Program-made: the position numbers and the translations under genes
In this document: piece by piece, positions 1 through 8,800 of the stretch
Numbering within the stretch: position 1 is the stretch's first letter
Layout: each line of letters opens with the position of its first letter
Notes under the pieces: generated by a model
The model's database searches: none
The model's input: the letters and a program-made list of their open reading frames with translations, nothing else
What the model was told of the DNA's origin: nothing
Assembly: GCA_017470095.1 (NCBI GenBank)
Contig: JAFUFC010000077.1
Span: 1-45,015 of the forward strand
Length of the DNA stretch: 45,015 bases
DNA from: Clostridia bacterium
GTDB taxonomy: Bacteria; Bacillota; Clostridia; Christensenellales; Aristaeellaceae
Direction: 5' to 3'

Positions 1-1
1 C

Positions 2-187
2 CGTACCACGGACGTGACCGGCTCCATCAAGCTGCCCGAGGGCGTTGAAATGGTTATGCCTGGTGACAACGTGGAAATGGAAGTGGAACTGATCACCCCC
101 ATCGCCATCGAACAGGGCCTGCGTTTCGCTATCCGCGAAGGCGGCCACACCGTGGGCGCTGGCGCCGTGACCCGCATGGTCGAATAA
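2..187 (+). CDS. tuf: Elongation factor Tu, C-terminal end (partial)
   Basis: The window opens inside the last 61 codons of EF-Tu, the GTPase that delivers aminoacyl-tRNA to the ribosome. The visible part is the third beta-barrel domain: it contains [20 protein letters not shown], the [10 protein letters not shown] segment and the typical ending [11 protein letters not shown] followed by TAA. The 5' part lies outside the window. Placement just before rpmG-secE-nusG is the usual Firmicutes arrangement. Nothing in the visible part departs from the family. Confidence 0.97.
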   Translation, partial: RTTDVTGSIKLPEGVEMVMPGDNVEMEVELITPIAIEQGLRFAIREGGHTVGAGAVTRMVE

Positions 188-200
188 TACCGGATGAATG

Positions 201-234
201 CCCGCTTCTCCGGGTACAAGCCCGGGGGAGCGGG
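201..234 (+). promoter_or_regulatory. tuf-rpmG intergenic hairpin
   Basis: CCCGCTTCTCCGGG (201-214) and CCCGGGGGAGCGGG (221-234) form a 14-bp stem with two G-U wobbles and a 6-nt loop. No T-run follows, so it is a poor intrinsic terminator. A processing site, partial terminator or 3' stabilising stem for tuf mRNA is more likely. Its role is inferred. Confidence 0.45.
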
Positions 235-271
235 GATCATCGTGTAACCCCTAAGAAAGAGGTGTTTCCAA

Positions 272-436
272 ATGGCAGCCAAGGAAGCGCGGCAAAACAT
301 CGTGCTGGCCTGCACCGAGTGCAAACAGCGCAACTATAACAAGAAAAAGAACAAGAAAAACACCCCCGACCGTATCGAGCTGATGAAGTATTGCCGCTTC
401 TGCAAGAAGCATACCACTCACCGTGAGACCCGATAA
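272..436 (+). CDS. rpmG: 50S ribosomal protein L33
   Basis: This 54-residue protein of the large ribosomal subunit is too short for many gene finders. It reads [17 protein letters not shown] and ends [10 protein letters not shown]. Two Cys pairs (C14-x2-C17 and C41-x2-C44) form the zinc ribbon of the zinc-binding L33 type, so this is not the cysteine-free paralogue used under zinc starvation. A GAGGTG ribosome site precedes the ATG. The gene sits between tuf and secE as in many Firmicutes, and secE starts 19 nt after its stop. Confidence 0.96.
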   Translation: MAAKEARQNIVLACTECKQRNYNKKKNKKNTPDRIELMKYCRFCKKHTTHRETR

Positions 437-455
437 ACGCAAGGATGTGACAATC

Positions 456-719
456 ATGGCAGACGAAAAGACCGTCGTGAAGGACAACGAGAAAAAGGCA
501 TCGTTCGGCACGAAGTTCGTGAACTTCTTCAAGAACCTGCCCAAGAATATCGCCCGTCCCTTCAAGAACATGTGGCACGAACTGCGCAAGGTGACCTGGC
601 CCACCAAGCAGGATCTGATTCAGTATTCTCTGATCGTTCTGGCGTTCCTGGTATTCATGGGCGTCGTGATCGGCCTGCTGGACCTGGGTTCCACCGCTCT
701 GGTCAATCTCTTCATTTGA
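456..719 (+). CDS. secE: Preprotein translocase subunit SecE
   Basis: This 87-residue SecE is the small essential subunit of the SecYEG channel in the cytoplasmic membrane. The N-terminal part is charged and Lys-rich. It is followed by the conserved amphipathic helix (WHELRKVTWPTKQDLIQYS) and one C-terminal membrane segment (about residues 60-84). The ATG at 456 is chosen because AAGGA lies about 10 nt upstream and the protein then has the usual single-TM SecE length; an ATG at 423 would overlap rpmG. It is followed by nusG after 34 nt, the near-universal secE-nusG pair. Confidence 0.96.
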   Translation: MADEKTVVKDNEKKASFGTKFVNFFKNLPKNIARPFKNMWHELRKVTWPTKQDLIQYSLIVLAFLVFMGVVIGLLDLGSTALVNLFI

Positions 720-753
720 TCAAGGCATTCCACAGCAGATAGGAGAGACCAAA

Positions 754-1296
754 ATGGCAGAAGACAGACCGGGCACCCTGGAATGGTATGTGGTGCATAC
801 CTATTCTGGCTATGAAAACAAGGTCAAGGACAACCTGGAAAAAGCAGTGGAAAATAACGGCATGCAGAACCTCATTACCGAGGTTGTCGTTCCCACTGAA
901 GAGGTTGTGGAGATCCGGAATGGCAAGCGGGTTACCAGCCAGCGCAAAACCTTTCCCGGTTACGTGCTGGTGCACATGATCATCACCAACGAAAGCTGGT
1001 ATGTGGTGCGCAACACCCGTGGCGTGACGGGCTTTGTGGGCCCCGAAAGCAAGCCTATTCCCCTGACTGCTCAAGAGCTGGACCGGATGCTGAACAGTGC
1101 TTCCCAGGAGGTCGAATTCCGCATCGCCGTTGGCGAGGAAGTCCGCATCCTGTCCGGCCCGCTGGAGAACTTCACCGGTACGGTGGAAGAACTTGATCTC
1201 ATGCGGCAGAAAATGCGCGTGAAGGTGAAGATGTTCCTGGGCCGCGAAATGCAGATCGAGGTGGACCTCGATCAGGTCGAGAAGATCAATGGTTGA
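754..1296 (+). CDS. nusG: Transcription termination/antitermination protein NusG
   Basis: This 180-residue NusG binds RNA polymerase and modulates pausing, termination and coupling with ribosomes. The N-terminal NGN domain is clear (EWYVVHTYSGYENKVKDNLE, then the FPGYVLVHM core and the TRGVTGFVG turn). A C-terminal KOW domain follows (VGEEVRILSGPLENFTGTVE, about residues 125-178). Length and domain order are normal. A GGAG ribosome site lies just upstream. It is transcribed with secE and followed by the 125-nt leader of rplK, which holds an L1-site mimic. Confidence 0.97.
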   Translation: MAEDRPGTLEWYVVHTYSGYENKVKDNLEKAVENNGMQNLITEVVVPTEEVVEIRNGKRVTSQRKTFPGYVLVHMIITNESWYVVRNTRGVTGFVGPESKPIPLTAQELDRMLNSASQEVEFRIAVGEEVRILSGPLENFTGTVEELDLMRQKMRVKVKMFLGREMQIEVDLDQVEKING

Positions 1297-1354
1297 GGAA
1301 GGGCCGTCCTGGCCACAGGGGTAAATGAAGCCCGTCCTCTGCTCCCCGTTTCCC

Positions 1355-1396
1355 GTGGGAGGCGACGCCCATGTGAGGCGCTGCCGCCAATACCAC
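1355..1396 (+). promoter_or_regulatory. Candidate ribosomal protein L1 binding site (23S rRNA mimic) ahead of rplK
   Basis: The leader starts with GTGGGAGGC and closes with AATACCAC. Both strings are those that bracket the L1 protuberance (helices 76-78) of bacterial 23S rRNA, where L1 binds. GTGG pairs with CCAC, and the GC-rich middle can form the inner helix. L1 is known to repress its own L11-L1 operon by binding an mRNA copy of its rRNA site. The resemblance is seen directly; regulation here is inferred. The rplK ribosome site (AGGAGG, about 1405-1410) lies just downstream. Confidence 0.75.
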
Positions 1397-1421
1397 AAAA
1401 TTGAAGGAGGTGCCATTCCCA

Positions 1422-1850
1422 ATGGCAAAGAAAATTTCCGCGTTCATCAAGCTGCAGGTTCCTGCCGCCAAGGCGACTCCTGCTCCCCCCATCGGTCCTG
1501 CCCTCGGTCAGCACGGCGTGAACATTCCCGGCTTCTGCAAGGAATTCAACGCCCGCACCGCTAAGCAGGAAGGCCTGATCATCCCCGTGGTGATCACGGT
1601 GTATTCCGATCGTTCCTTCACCTTCATCACCAAGACGCCTCCTGCCCCCGTGCTGATCAAGAAGGCCCTGGGCATCGATACCGCTTCCGGCCGTCCCAAC
1701 AAGGACAAGGTCGGCCAGTTGACTCAGGCGCAGGTGCGTGAAATCGCCACCACCAAAATGCCTGACCTGAATGCCGCTTCCATCGAAGCCGCCATGAGCA
1801 TGGTCAAGGGCACTGCCCGCAGCATGGGCGTTACCGTGGCTGACGAATAA
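1422..1850 (+). CDS. rplK: 50S ribosomal protein L11
   Basis: This 142-residue L11 is part of the GTPase-associated stalk base of the 50S subunit. The N-terminal domain begins [20 protein letters not shown] and includes [22 protein letters not shown]. The C-terminal RNA-binding domain carries [20 protein letters not shown] and ends [10 protein letters not shown]. The ATG at 1422 follows a strong AGGAGG; an upstream in-frame start at 1401 would add only seven residues and place the start before that site. Length is normal. It is paired with rplA, with an L1-site mimic in front of each gene. Confidence 0.98.
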   Translation: MAKKISAFIKLQVPAAKATPAPPIGPALGQHGVNIPGFCKEFNARTAKQEGLIIPVVITVYSDRSFTFITKTPPAPVLIKKALGIDTASGRPNKDKVGQLTQAQVREIATTKMPDLNAASIEAAMSMVKGTARSMGVTVADE

Positions 1851-1866
1851 TAGAAGGTTGAGTATT

Positions 1867-1895
1867 GTGGGAGGACATAGCGCCGCTATTACCAC
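1867..1895 (+). promoter_or_regulatory. Second candidate L1 binding site, between rplK and rplA
   Basis: A shorter copy of the same signature: GTGGGAGG (1867-1874), a small stem-loop (ATAG/CTAT around CGCCG), then TTACCAC (1889-1895), directly followed by the rplA ribosome site GAGGAGG. The outer pairs GTGG/CCAC match the L1 site of 23S rRNA. Its position just before the rplA start suggests L1 could block its own translation. The regulatory role is inferred. Confidence 0.7.
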
Positions 1896-1910
1896 GAGGA
1901 GGATTGAAAG

Positions 1911-2600
1911 ATGAAACACGGCAAGAAATATACCGACAGCAAAAAGCTGATCGACACCACCAAGCTCTATGATCCCGCCGAGGCCATCGAGCTGGTGAAG
2001 CAGACCGCGAAAGCCAAATTCGATGAAACCATCGAGCTCTCCATCCGCCTGGGCGTGGATCCCCGGCATGCGGACCAGCAGGTTCGCGGCACGGTGGTGC
2101 TGCCCCACGGCACGGGCAAGAAGGTGCGGGTGCTGGTGTTCGCGAAGGGTGACAAGGCCAAAGAAGCCGAAGCCGCTGGCGCTGATATCGTTGGCGACGC
2201 CGACCTGGTGGCCAAGATCCAGAGCGAAAACTGGTTTGACTTTGACGTCTGCGTGGCGACTCCCGACATGATGGGCACCATCGGCCGGATCGCCCGTTTG
2301 TTGGGCCCCAAGGGCTTGATGCCTAACCCCAAGTCTGGTACGGTTACCATGGATGTCACCAAAGCCATCCAGGAAATCAAAGCCGGTAAAGTGGAGTACC
2401 GCATCGACAAGACGGCCATTGCCCACTGCCCCATTGGCAAGGTTTCCTTTGACAATGACAAGCTGGTGGAAAACATGACCACCCTGATGGAAGCGGTCAT
2501 CAAGGCCAAGCCCGCTACTGCCAAGGGTACTTATATCAAGTCCCTGTACATGAGCAGCACCATGGGCCCCGCCATCAAGATCAACAGCCTGAAGTTCTGA
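1911..2600 (+). CDS. rplA: 50S ribosomal protein L1
   Basis: This 229-residue L1 forms the mobile L1 stalk of the 50S subunit near the E site. It also acts in many bacteria as a translational repressor of its own operon. Landmarks are the [21 protein letters not shown] start, [20 protein letters not shown], the conserved [17 protein letters not shown] loop of domain II and the [15 protein letters not shown] ending. The length is standard. The ATG follows GAGGAGG. It is the last gene of this operon: a terminator follows, and rplJ/rplL do not. Confidence 0.98.
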   Translation: MKHGKKYTDSKKLIDTTKLYDPAEAIELVKQTAKAKFDETIELSIRLGVDPRHADQQVRGTVVLPHGTGKKVRVLVFAKGDKAKEAEAAGADIVGDADLVAKIQSENWFDFDVCVATPDMMGTIGRIARLLGPKGLMPNPKSGTVTMDVTKAIQEIKAGKVEYRIDKTAIAHCPIGKVSFDNDKLVENMTTLMEAVIKAKPATAKGTYIKSLYMSSTMGPAIKINSLKF

Positions 2601-2640
2601 TTCACTTTTTCGTAAGCCATTCGAAAACTGTGAACGGAAA

Positions 2641-2698
2641 GCGGAACGGTCGTGCCGTCCGCAAGCCGCAGGGAGCGATTCGTTCCCCGCGGTTTTTT
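2641..2698 (+). terminator. Terminator region after rplA (two tandem hairpins)
   Basis: A first hairpin pairs GCGGAACGG with CCGTCCGC (2641-2662, one bulged A). A second pairs CCGCAGGGAGCG with CGTTCCCCGCGG (2666-2692) and is followed by TTTTTT (2693-2698). The second has the layout of an intrinsic terminator and ends the ribosomal protein operon. Confidence 0.85.
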
Positions 2699-2768
2699 GA
2701 GTTTTGGCAGGAATTTGGCTGTCAGGGGAAGAAAAATGATACGGAAGTGTGGTAAGGAGGAACGAAAC

Positions 2769-3701
2769 ATGAAACATGCCATGCGGATTTTGTGCGTTGC
2801 CTTGTGCCTGACGCTGCTGCCGGGATGGATCCTGCACGCCCGGGCAGATCAGCTGTACCTAATCCCAGACAGCGACACTCGACGCCTGGAGGAAGAGGAA
2901 CTGTGGAAGTGGGACCGGGAATCACTGAGTTTCATTTTCAATGAGATCTTTGCCCGCCACGGTTACGTGTTCAACGCGGGAGGGAAATATGACCTGTGGT
3001 TCCGGGCTATGCCTTGGTACACCCCCAACAGTAACCCGGATAACCAGAAATACTGTTATCCCAAAGTGAGCCAACTGGAGTGGGACAATTACCACACCAT
3101 CAAGCGGGTGGCGGCGCAAATGGACGCACTCCGGGAAAGTGCGCACACCAAGGGCCGCAAATGCTACACGCAGCTGACCCCGCCGGGGAACTGGTTCCTG
3201 TCGGGCTTTTCCTATATCAAGCTCAGGACCGACCAAAAACTGCCGGTGTACGCTGCCCCCAGTGCCTCCGCCTGGCGGGGAGCCAACGGCAAAGCCATGG
3301 TGAGCACCAATGGCGCCGTGTGGGCCGCCGGCTGGGAGAAGGGATGGCTGCTGGTGTTCTATGAAACCAATAACAATTCCATCCGCGTGGGATATGTGAA
3401 CGGGAAAAAGATCACCGGCAAGGTGCCCAATACCACTCAGCTGATGTTTGAGCGCACTGCCGTCACCGTCAGCCGGGACTGCGCCCTGACGGACGACCCG
3501 CTGATGGCCAACGTGACCATGGCTAACCTCAGGGCCGGCGCCCAGGTCACGTATCTGACCAGCATGGTGAACCAGAACGGGCAGATGTGGGATTACGTGG
3601 AAACCACCATCGGTGGGAAGACGGCCCGAGGCTTCGTTCCTCGGGATTGTCTGAATTACGTTGTAGAAGCGTTGCCGGACTATGATTACGATAACGGCTG
3701 A
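2769..3701 (+). CDS. Secreted YARHG and SH3-like domain protein
   Basis: A 310-residue exported protein. An N-terminal signal sequence (about residues 1-24: basic MKHAMR, hydrophobic core, HARA cleavage region) is followed by a YARHG-type domain (NEIFARHGYVFNAGGKYDLW, about 55-90), an extracellular module common in Firmicutes envelope proteins. Two SH3b-like segments follow: one from LPVYAAPSASAW to VGYVNGKK, the other from VTVSRDCALTDDP to GFVPRDCL. The ATG at 2769 follows AAGGAGG; in-frame starts upstream run into the rplA terminator. A cell-wall-associated role is inferred and no enzyme motif is seen. It stands alone between a terminator and the radical SAM gene. Confidence 0.8.
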   Translation: MKHAMRILCVALCLTLLPGWILHARADQLYLIPDSDTRRLEEEELWKWDRESLSFIFNEIFARHGYVFNAGGKYDLWFRAMPWYTPNSNPDNQKYCYPKVSQLEWDNYHTIKRVAAQMDALRESAHTKGRKCYTQLTPPGNWFLSGFSYIKLRTDQKLPVYAAPSASAWRGANGKAMVSTNGAVWAAGWEKGWLLVFYETNNNSIRVGYVNGKKITGKVPNTTQLMFERTAVTVSRDCALTDDPLMANVTMANLRAGAQVTYLTSMVNQNGQMWDYVETTIGGKTARGFVPRDCLNYVVEALPDYDYDNG

Positions 3702-3814
3702 AGGAAGCTTTGTCGGATGTGTGGTCAGAGCAGGGGGGAAGTATCCGCGGATGAGACAGCGGCGGCGAACAAAGCGCGCGGCTCTGCTTTTATCAAAATG
3801 GAGGTTTATCAACG

Positions 3815-4927
3815 TTGGAAACAGGCGTCAAAATGGCAGTGGATAACGTAGGAGAGTGTCGGGCAAAGCCCTATGATCTTCCCCTGGTGCTGGTGGCGGA
3901 CGTGTACGGCTGCCCCAACCGGTGCCGGCATTGCTGGCTGGGGCACATGCCCAACCGGAGGATGGAGAAAGGCATCGATGCCTGGATGGTGGATTATTTC
4001 AGGCCCCATTTCTCCAGCATCACTTATCAAAGCTGGCTGCGGGAGCCGGATTTTGGGCCCGATTACCGGGAACTGTGGGAGCGGGAAAAGCAATTGTCCG
4101 TGAATGGGAACCCCCAGCGGTTCGAGCTGGCCAGCTTCTGGCGGCTGGTGAGGGACCCAGATTACGTGCGTTTTTTAAAGGAAGTAAACGTACAAAAGGT
4201 GCAGCTGACCTTTTTTGGCCTGGAGGGCATGACCGATCGGCACGTGGGCCGGAAGGGAGCGTTCCGGGAACTGCTGCGAGCCACGGACATTTTGCTGGAA
4301 AACCAAATTGCGCCCCGGTGGCAGGCGTTTATCCATGAGGAAAACAAGGATGAAATTGTGCAGCTGCTGGCGCTGTCAAAGGAACTGCGCTTGGAGGAAA
4401 GGTGCCGGGCCTTTGGCAGTGAATTTGCGTTTTTTGTTCACGCTGGCAGCTGCGACGGGGAAAACCGGAAGCTGTACGGCGTCCGGCTAAAGAAGGAGCA
4501 CTTGCCGGAAGTGCTGCTTCCTTATTATTGGCAATGGGAGGAAACGCTGACCGAAGCGGAGTGCTGCCGCTTGCTGGCCGGGGAGGAACAGTGCGTTACC
4601 TACCATGTGGAAAAGGAAGTGGTGCTCAACATTTCCAATAACCTGGACGTGTTTTACAATTTTACCCACATGACCCCCGAATGGAAAATTGGTAATTTGA
4701 AAGACGACGCGCCTTCCGAGCTGGTGCGGCAAATCATGGAGGAAGACACGACGGCCCTGCGCCTGTCCCGGGGGATCTCCGCTGGGGAACTGGTGCAGCG
4801 ATACGGCAATCCTGCGTCTCACAAAATCTTTTTCCTGGAAGATTACAAAGGGTATCTGCTGAACCGATACCTGGAAGAAGTGGGAAAAGCGCCGGAAGGA
4901 AAGATTGCAAAAGGACAGGAAAGGTGA
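3815..4927 (+). CDS. Radical SAM domain protein of unknown function
   Basis: A 370-residue cytoplasmic protein with the radical SAM iron-sulfur motif C33-x3-C37-x2-C40 (YGCPNRCRHCW) close to the N-terminus. Such enzymes use a 4Fe-4S cluster to cleave S-adenosylmethionine and start radical chemistry. A TIM-barrel-like body follows (QLTFFGLEGMTDRHVGRKG, then FRELLRATDILLENQIAPRW). The C-terminal part has scattered cysteines but no clear SPASM or second-cluster motif, so the substrate cannot be named. The TTG at 3815 is preferred because GGAGG (3800-3804) is well spaced; an ATG at 3833 is the alternative. The stop codon lies within the aquaporin promoter. Confidence 0.82.
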   Translation: METGVKMAVDNVGECRAKPYDLPLVLVADVYGCPNRCRHCWLGHMPNRRMEKGIDAWMVDYFRPHFSSITYQSWLREPDFGPDYRELWEREKQLSVNGNPQRFELASFWRLVRDPDYVRFLKEVNVQKVQLTFFGLEGMTDRHVGRKGAFRELLRATDILLENQIAPRWQAFIHEENKDEIVQLLALSKELRLEERCRAFGSEFAFFVHAGSCDGENRKLYGVRLKKEHLPEVLLPYYWQWEETLTEAECCRLLAGEEQCVTYHVEKEVVLNISNNLDVFYNFTHMTPEWKIGNLKDDAPSELVRQIMEEDTTALRLSRGISAGELVQRYGNPASHKIFFLEDYKGYLLNRYLEEVGKAPEGKIAKGQER

Positions 4928-4933
4928 TATAAT
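4905..4933 (+). promoter_or_regulatory. Sigma-A type promoter for the aquaporin gene
   Basis: TTGCAA (4905-4910) and a perfect TATAAT (4928-4933) are separated by 17 nt. The pair overlaps the end of the radical SAM gene and lies about 50 nt upstream of the aquaporin start. The same TTGCAA-17-TATAAT arrangement occurs ahead of rpsF. Confidence 0.8.
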
Positions 4934-4981
4934 ACCAACTTACACGGCTACCTACATGCCGTGGAAAAGGAGGAAAACATG

Positions 4982-5668
4982 ATGAAAAAGTATCTGGCGG
5001 AGTGCATTGGCACCGCCACCCTGGTCATCCTGGGCTGCGGCACTGCCATGCTGGTGGGCTGCGACGCGGCGAATGGCGGCGGCTATATCCTGACGGCCCT
5101 AGCCTTCGGCCTGACCATCGTGGCCATGGCCTACTCCATTGGCAACATTTCCGGCTGCCACATTAACCCAGCGGTGTCTTTGGGTGTGCTGCTCACTGGC
5201 GGTATGAGCGCCAAGGAATTTGTGGGCTATGTGGTGTCCCAGTGCGTGGGCGCGTTGGCTGGCAGCGGCATCCTGGCGCTGATCTTTGGCCTGGGCAACG
5301 TGAAGGACATGACTGGCGGCTTTGGCGCCAACGGCCTGGCCGGCGTGAACGGCAACGCTGCCGCTGGCCTGATCGTGGAAATCGTGCTCACGTTCATCTT
5401 CGTCATGGCCATTCTGGGCGTAACCAGCAAGAAAGCCAACCACGGCTCCTTCGGCGGCCTGGTGATCGGCCTGACGCTGGTGGTGGTGCACATCCTGGGC
5501 ATTGGCCTGACTGGCACCTCCGTGAACCCCGCCCGTTCTTTTGGCCCCGCTCTGGCGGCTGCTTTCAGCGGCAACGCCGCGCCCCTGGCCGATCTGTGGG
5601 TGTTCATCGTGGGCCCCTTCATTGGCGCCGCCCTGGCTGCTTGCACCTACAAGGCACTGGAAAAATAA
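4982..5668 (+). CDS. aqpZ: AqpZ-type aquaporin
   Basis: A 228-residue six-helix membrane channel of the MIP family. Both half-helix signatures are present: HINPAVS in the first half and SVNPARS in the second. The residues expected to line the selectivity filter match the water-specific AqpZ type: Phe in LAFGLTIV, His in VVHILGIG, Thr in LTGTSVNPARS, and the Arg of NPAR. A glycerol facilitator would be expected to lack the His. The start at 4982 is spaced 8 nt from AAGGAGG; an ATG at 4979 is also possible. It has its own promoter and a strong terminator, so it is probably a single-gene unit for osmotic water flow. Confidence 0.93.
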   Translation: MKKYLAECIGTATLVILGCGTAMLVGCDAANGGGYILTALAFGLTIVAMAYSIGNISGCHINPAVSLGVLLTGGMSAKEFVGYVVSQCVGALAGSGILALIFGLGNVKDMTGGFGANGLAGVNGNAAAGLIVEIVLTFIFVMAILGVTSKKANHGSFGGLVIGLTLVVVHILGIGLTGTSVNPARSFGPALAAAFSGNAAPLADLWVFIVGPFIGAALAACTYKALEK

Positions 5669-5690
5669 GCGTTTTTCTGCCACAACTCCT

Positions 5691-5730
5691 GCAATACGTG
5701 GGACGATTTTATCCCACGTATTGCTTTTTT
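5691..5730 (+). terminator. Intrinsic terminator after aqpZ
   Basis: A perfect 13-bp stem, GCAATACGTGGGA (5691-5703) with TCCCACGTATTGC (5712-5724), 8-nt loop, followed by TTTTTT and more T-rich sequence. Confidence 0.95.
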
Positions 5731-5809
5731 GTTGTTTTTTTGATATGATAAAATTTACAGGAAGATCCTTCGGGCAACTGTGAAAATCATATTTTAGAGG
5801 AGGAGTACC

Positions 5810-8800
5810 ATGAAGAAGATTGTTGCTCTCATTCTGAGCTTCTGCTTGGTGCTGGGCTCCATGGCGATCGCTTCGGCGGACGCTGTGTTCACCCCCGGCA
5901 CCTACGAAGCTACCGCTCAGGGCTTTGGCGGCGATGTGAAGGTCACTTTGACCGTGGACGAAAACGCCATCACCGCTATTGAAATCGTGGGCGAAAACGA
6001 AACCCCAGGCCTGGGCCAGGCTGCTATGCCTGTGATGCAGGAAGCGTATGTGGGTAAGGCTGACGCTGACGACGTGGACGCTTATGCCACCGCTACCGTC
6101 ACCTCCACCGCCGTGAAGGAAGCCGTTGCCAAGGCGCTGACCGCCGCCAAGGGCGAAGCCGCCGCCGCGGACGCCGCGCTGGCCTTCACCGCCGGCACCT
6201 ACGAAGTGTCCGCCGCCGGCTACAATGGCGACAGCACCTTCGCCGTCACCTTCTCCGATTCCGCGCTGACCGGCGTCGAAGTGGTGAAATCCACTGAAAC
6301 CGCCCATGTGGGCGATATCGCTTTCGCGCCCATGATCGCCGATATGATCGAAGCCAACGGCTCCGGTGTGGACGGCGTGTCCGGCGCCACCTTCTCCTCT
6401 CGCGCCCTGCGCAACGCGGTGAACGCTGCCGCCGAGCAGGCTGCGTGCACCAACCTGGACGCTTTCAAGGCCGCTACCGTGAAGCATGAGCCCCAGGCTC
6501 CTGTGGATCTGACCTACGATATCGTTATCGTGGGTGCCGGCGGCGCCGGTCTGGCCGCGGCTGCCCAGGCTGCGCAGGACGGCTATTCGGTACTGATCCT
6601 GGAAAAGGCCGCTGAAATGGGCGGCAACACCCTGGTTGCCGGCGGCGCGTACCAGAGCGTGATGCCTTATCTGGTATGGGATAAAGAGAATCCCGATGCC
6701 ACCACCGGCATTAATCCCATCGATGGCCAGGAATACGCCAAGGTCAAGAATGACAGCGGCCGGATTGAGATCCTCAAGACGATCTTGTCCTGGTCCGAAG
6801 AAGAATTTGACGGCACGCTGGATGATGCTCACCCCTTCGTGGCCGGCGAAATTGGCCTGAACGCCGTGCGCGGTGTGCACGCCGAATACCTGCCCACCCT
6901 GCAGGCCCTGAAGGCTGAGATCAACGATTATCTGGCTTGGGCCCAGCCCCAGCTGGACAGCGGCGTGAAAGAAACCCAGCTGACCCTCTTCTCCACCAAG
7001 AACCTGCATATTTTCCAGACCTACTACGGCGGCCTGCGGCCCAGCGCTGACGGCTCCCAGTGGATCTATGGCCGGTATGAACTGGTGAGCCAGGTCATCG
7101 AAGAAGGCCAGGATATCAAGAGCTGGCTGTGTGCTCAGGGTTCCCTGTTTGATTTCGCCAACCAGAGCACGCTGATCGGCTGCCTGTGGCAGCGCGAAAA
7201 CGGCCCTCAGGGCGGCGTGGTCAACGGCGAAACCATCAAGGATACCAAGTGGGGCGCCTACTTTGCCGTGCCCTACAACACCATGATGACCGCCAATCCC
7301 GATAACAAGCTGCTGCTGCGGACCACTGCCAAAGAACTGATCACTGAGAATGGCAAAGTGGTGGGCGTGAAGGCCGAGCAGTATGACGGCACCGAAGTGA
7401 CCGCTCATGCCACCAAGGGCGTGATCCTGGCCACCGGCGGCTATGGCGCCAACATCAAGATGGTGCAGGAAAGCAATGTATACTGGAAGCCGGAATACAT
7501 CGCTGATAACATCGGTACCACCAACCGTGCTGAACTGACCGGCGACGGCATCCTGATGGCCCAGGCTGTGGGCGCCGACGTGGAAGGCATGGGCTGGACC
7601 CAGATGATGCCCCTGGGCTGGGTGGACAATGGCAATTTGTCCCGCGGCGCCGGTGAAAACGTCATCTTCGTCAACGCTGCCACCGGCAAGCGGTATGTGG
7701 ACGAATCCGCTGAACGCGACGTGCTGTCTCTGGGCGGCTTCGAAAACGGCATGAGCAAGGAACAGGCCGAAAAGATGGGCCTGAAGTACGTGCCCGGTAT
7801 CTATATTGAAATTTCCAACCCCAGCATCAAGATCAACGGCACCGAGGAAATCGAAGGCCGTCTGTACTTCCGCACCGTAGAAGAAATCGCTGAAATGATC
7901 GGCTGCGACGCCGATACCCTCCGCCAGACCATCCAGGATTATGACAATTACGTCATGGGCGTAACCACCGAAATCGACGTGCCCAAGCTGGCTACCCAGG
8001 GCACCATCGGTGATGTGGAAAAGGATGAAAATGGCAACTATAAAGTGGACACTTACCACATCGGCACGCTGCGCATGCGTCCCCAGGCTCCCTCCACCCA
8101 CCACACCATGGGCGGCGTGAAGGTGGACCTGAACCGCCATGTGCTCAACACCGAAGGCAATGTGATCCCCGGCCTGTACGCTGCGGGCGAAGTCACCGGC
8201 GGCATCCATGCCGGCAACCGTCTGGGCGGCAACGCTTTCACCGAAATCATCGTTTCCGGCCGCGTGGCTGTGAAGGCTGTCGAGACTGATAACGCCGGTG
8301 CGGAAGCGCCCGCTGTGGAAGAAGCCGCTGCCGGCTTCATCCCCGGCTCCTACGAAGAAACGGCCCAGGGCTTCGGCGGCGATGTGAAGGTTAACGTCAC
8401 GGTGGATGACAAGGCCATCACCGCCATCGAAATCGTGGGCGAAAATGAAACTCCCGGCATCGGCGCCGCTGCCATTCCTGTGCTGCAGCAAGCCTATATG
8501 GGCAAGGCTGCCGCCGAGGATGTGGACGGCGTGACGGGCGCCACCGTCACCTCCACCGCTGTGAAGGAAGCCGTTGCCAAGGCGCTGGCCGCTGCCAAGG
8601 GCGAAGCCGCTGCCGCTGACGCCGCGCTGGCCTTCACCGCCGGTACCTATGAAGTGTCCGCCGCCGGCTACAACGGCGACAGCACCTTCGCCGTCACCTT
8701 CTCCGATTCCGCGCTGACCGGCATCGAAGTGGTGAAGTCCACCGAAACTCAGTATGTGGGCGATATCGCTTTCGCGCCCATGATCGCCGATATGATCGAA

